A stretch of 64,000 bases of DNA from Setoptus koraiensis (Eukaryota; Arthropoda), in the NCBI GenBank assembly GCA_048013815.1, contig CM106586.1, positions 682,001 through 746,000 of the forward strand. Reading direction: 5' to 3'. The position numbers were made by a program, and so were the translations under genes. This document shows, piece by piece, positions 63,886 to 64,000 of this stretch. Below the pieces are notes generated by a model that was not told where the DNA came from, did not search any database, and worked only from the letters and a program-made list of their open reading frames with translations. Each line of letters opens with the position of its first letter. The stretch's first letter is position 1.

Positions 63886-64000
63886 TTTTTTCGATCAAGT
63901 CCCCACTCAGAATTGATGGAACTTCACACACGGGCCCTGCAGGGGCCCCACATCATGAATTAGGTAGATCCGGTATCATTTCTGGTTTGGTCTAACGGTT
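63886..64000 (+). mobile_element. Merlin-like arm running off the window
   Basis: GATCAAGTCCCCACTCAGAA, then GGGCCCTGCAGGGGCCCC, the same position-specific palindrome as in other Merlin arms. The rest is outside the window. Confidence 0.45.

Overview
The window looks like nuclear DNA from an invertebrate animal. It has spliced exons with GT-AG introns, AT-rich background and many simple repeats, and transposons of animal type (Merlin, Tc1/mariner, hAT, MULE-associated FLYWCH, Copia and Gypsy relics, and a Helitron/Helentron-like family). An arthropod, perhaps a mite, fits best, but that is only an impression. Three 500-base N blocks (2152-2651, 20039-20538, 49514-50013) are scaffold gaps.

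Positions 1 to about 13.9 kb are unique-looking, AT-rich and microsatellite-rich. The only genes I can support there are the 3' end of a Tyr/Gly-rich protein gene (exons 1-41 and 194-290) and a probable basic-protein exon (746-1097) whose acceptor phase also fits the 1-41 donor. From about 14.1 kb to the end the window is a dense nest of mobile elements inserted into one another, with one host gene fragment near 63 kb: a small secreted protein whose 3' part has been replaced by an element.

Two systems dominate the nest. (1) A Merlin (IS1016/ISXO2-type) DNA transposon family. One member carries an uninterrupted DDE transposase (21394-22293, minus strand). Several MITE-like derivatives have matching terminal inverted repeats, and three of them have 8-bp target duplications. 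Their GC-rich cores fold into stacked hairpins with GNA or GNRA loops and tandem G-A mismatches. Loop changes between copies nearly always keep the GNA/GNRA rule, and some stem changes give G-U wobbles. Copies of this core flank the transposase gene on both sides in its sense orientation. (2) A Helentron-like non-autonomous family. Its 5' end is AGCGCTTAATTTT; the same 13 bases recur inverted about 30 bp inside the 3' end, before a hairpin GATACTGA-loop-TCAGTATC and a terminal ACTTGT. A pre-insertion site for one copy exists in a nearby tandem array and shows insertion without target duplication. Between these ends lie very different interiors: TTCGAA-rich arrays, 157-bp arrays, 193-bp arrays and a cysteine/box-like family.

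The rest is remains: Copia fossils (one followed by an envelope-like reading frame), Gypsy fossils, DD37E and DD41D Tc1/mariner transposase pieces, two hAT pieces, a FLYWCH domain cut off by a Merlin MITE, and several open reading frames I do not recognise. Most of these fragments end exactly at a Helentron-like or Merlin terminus.
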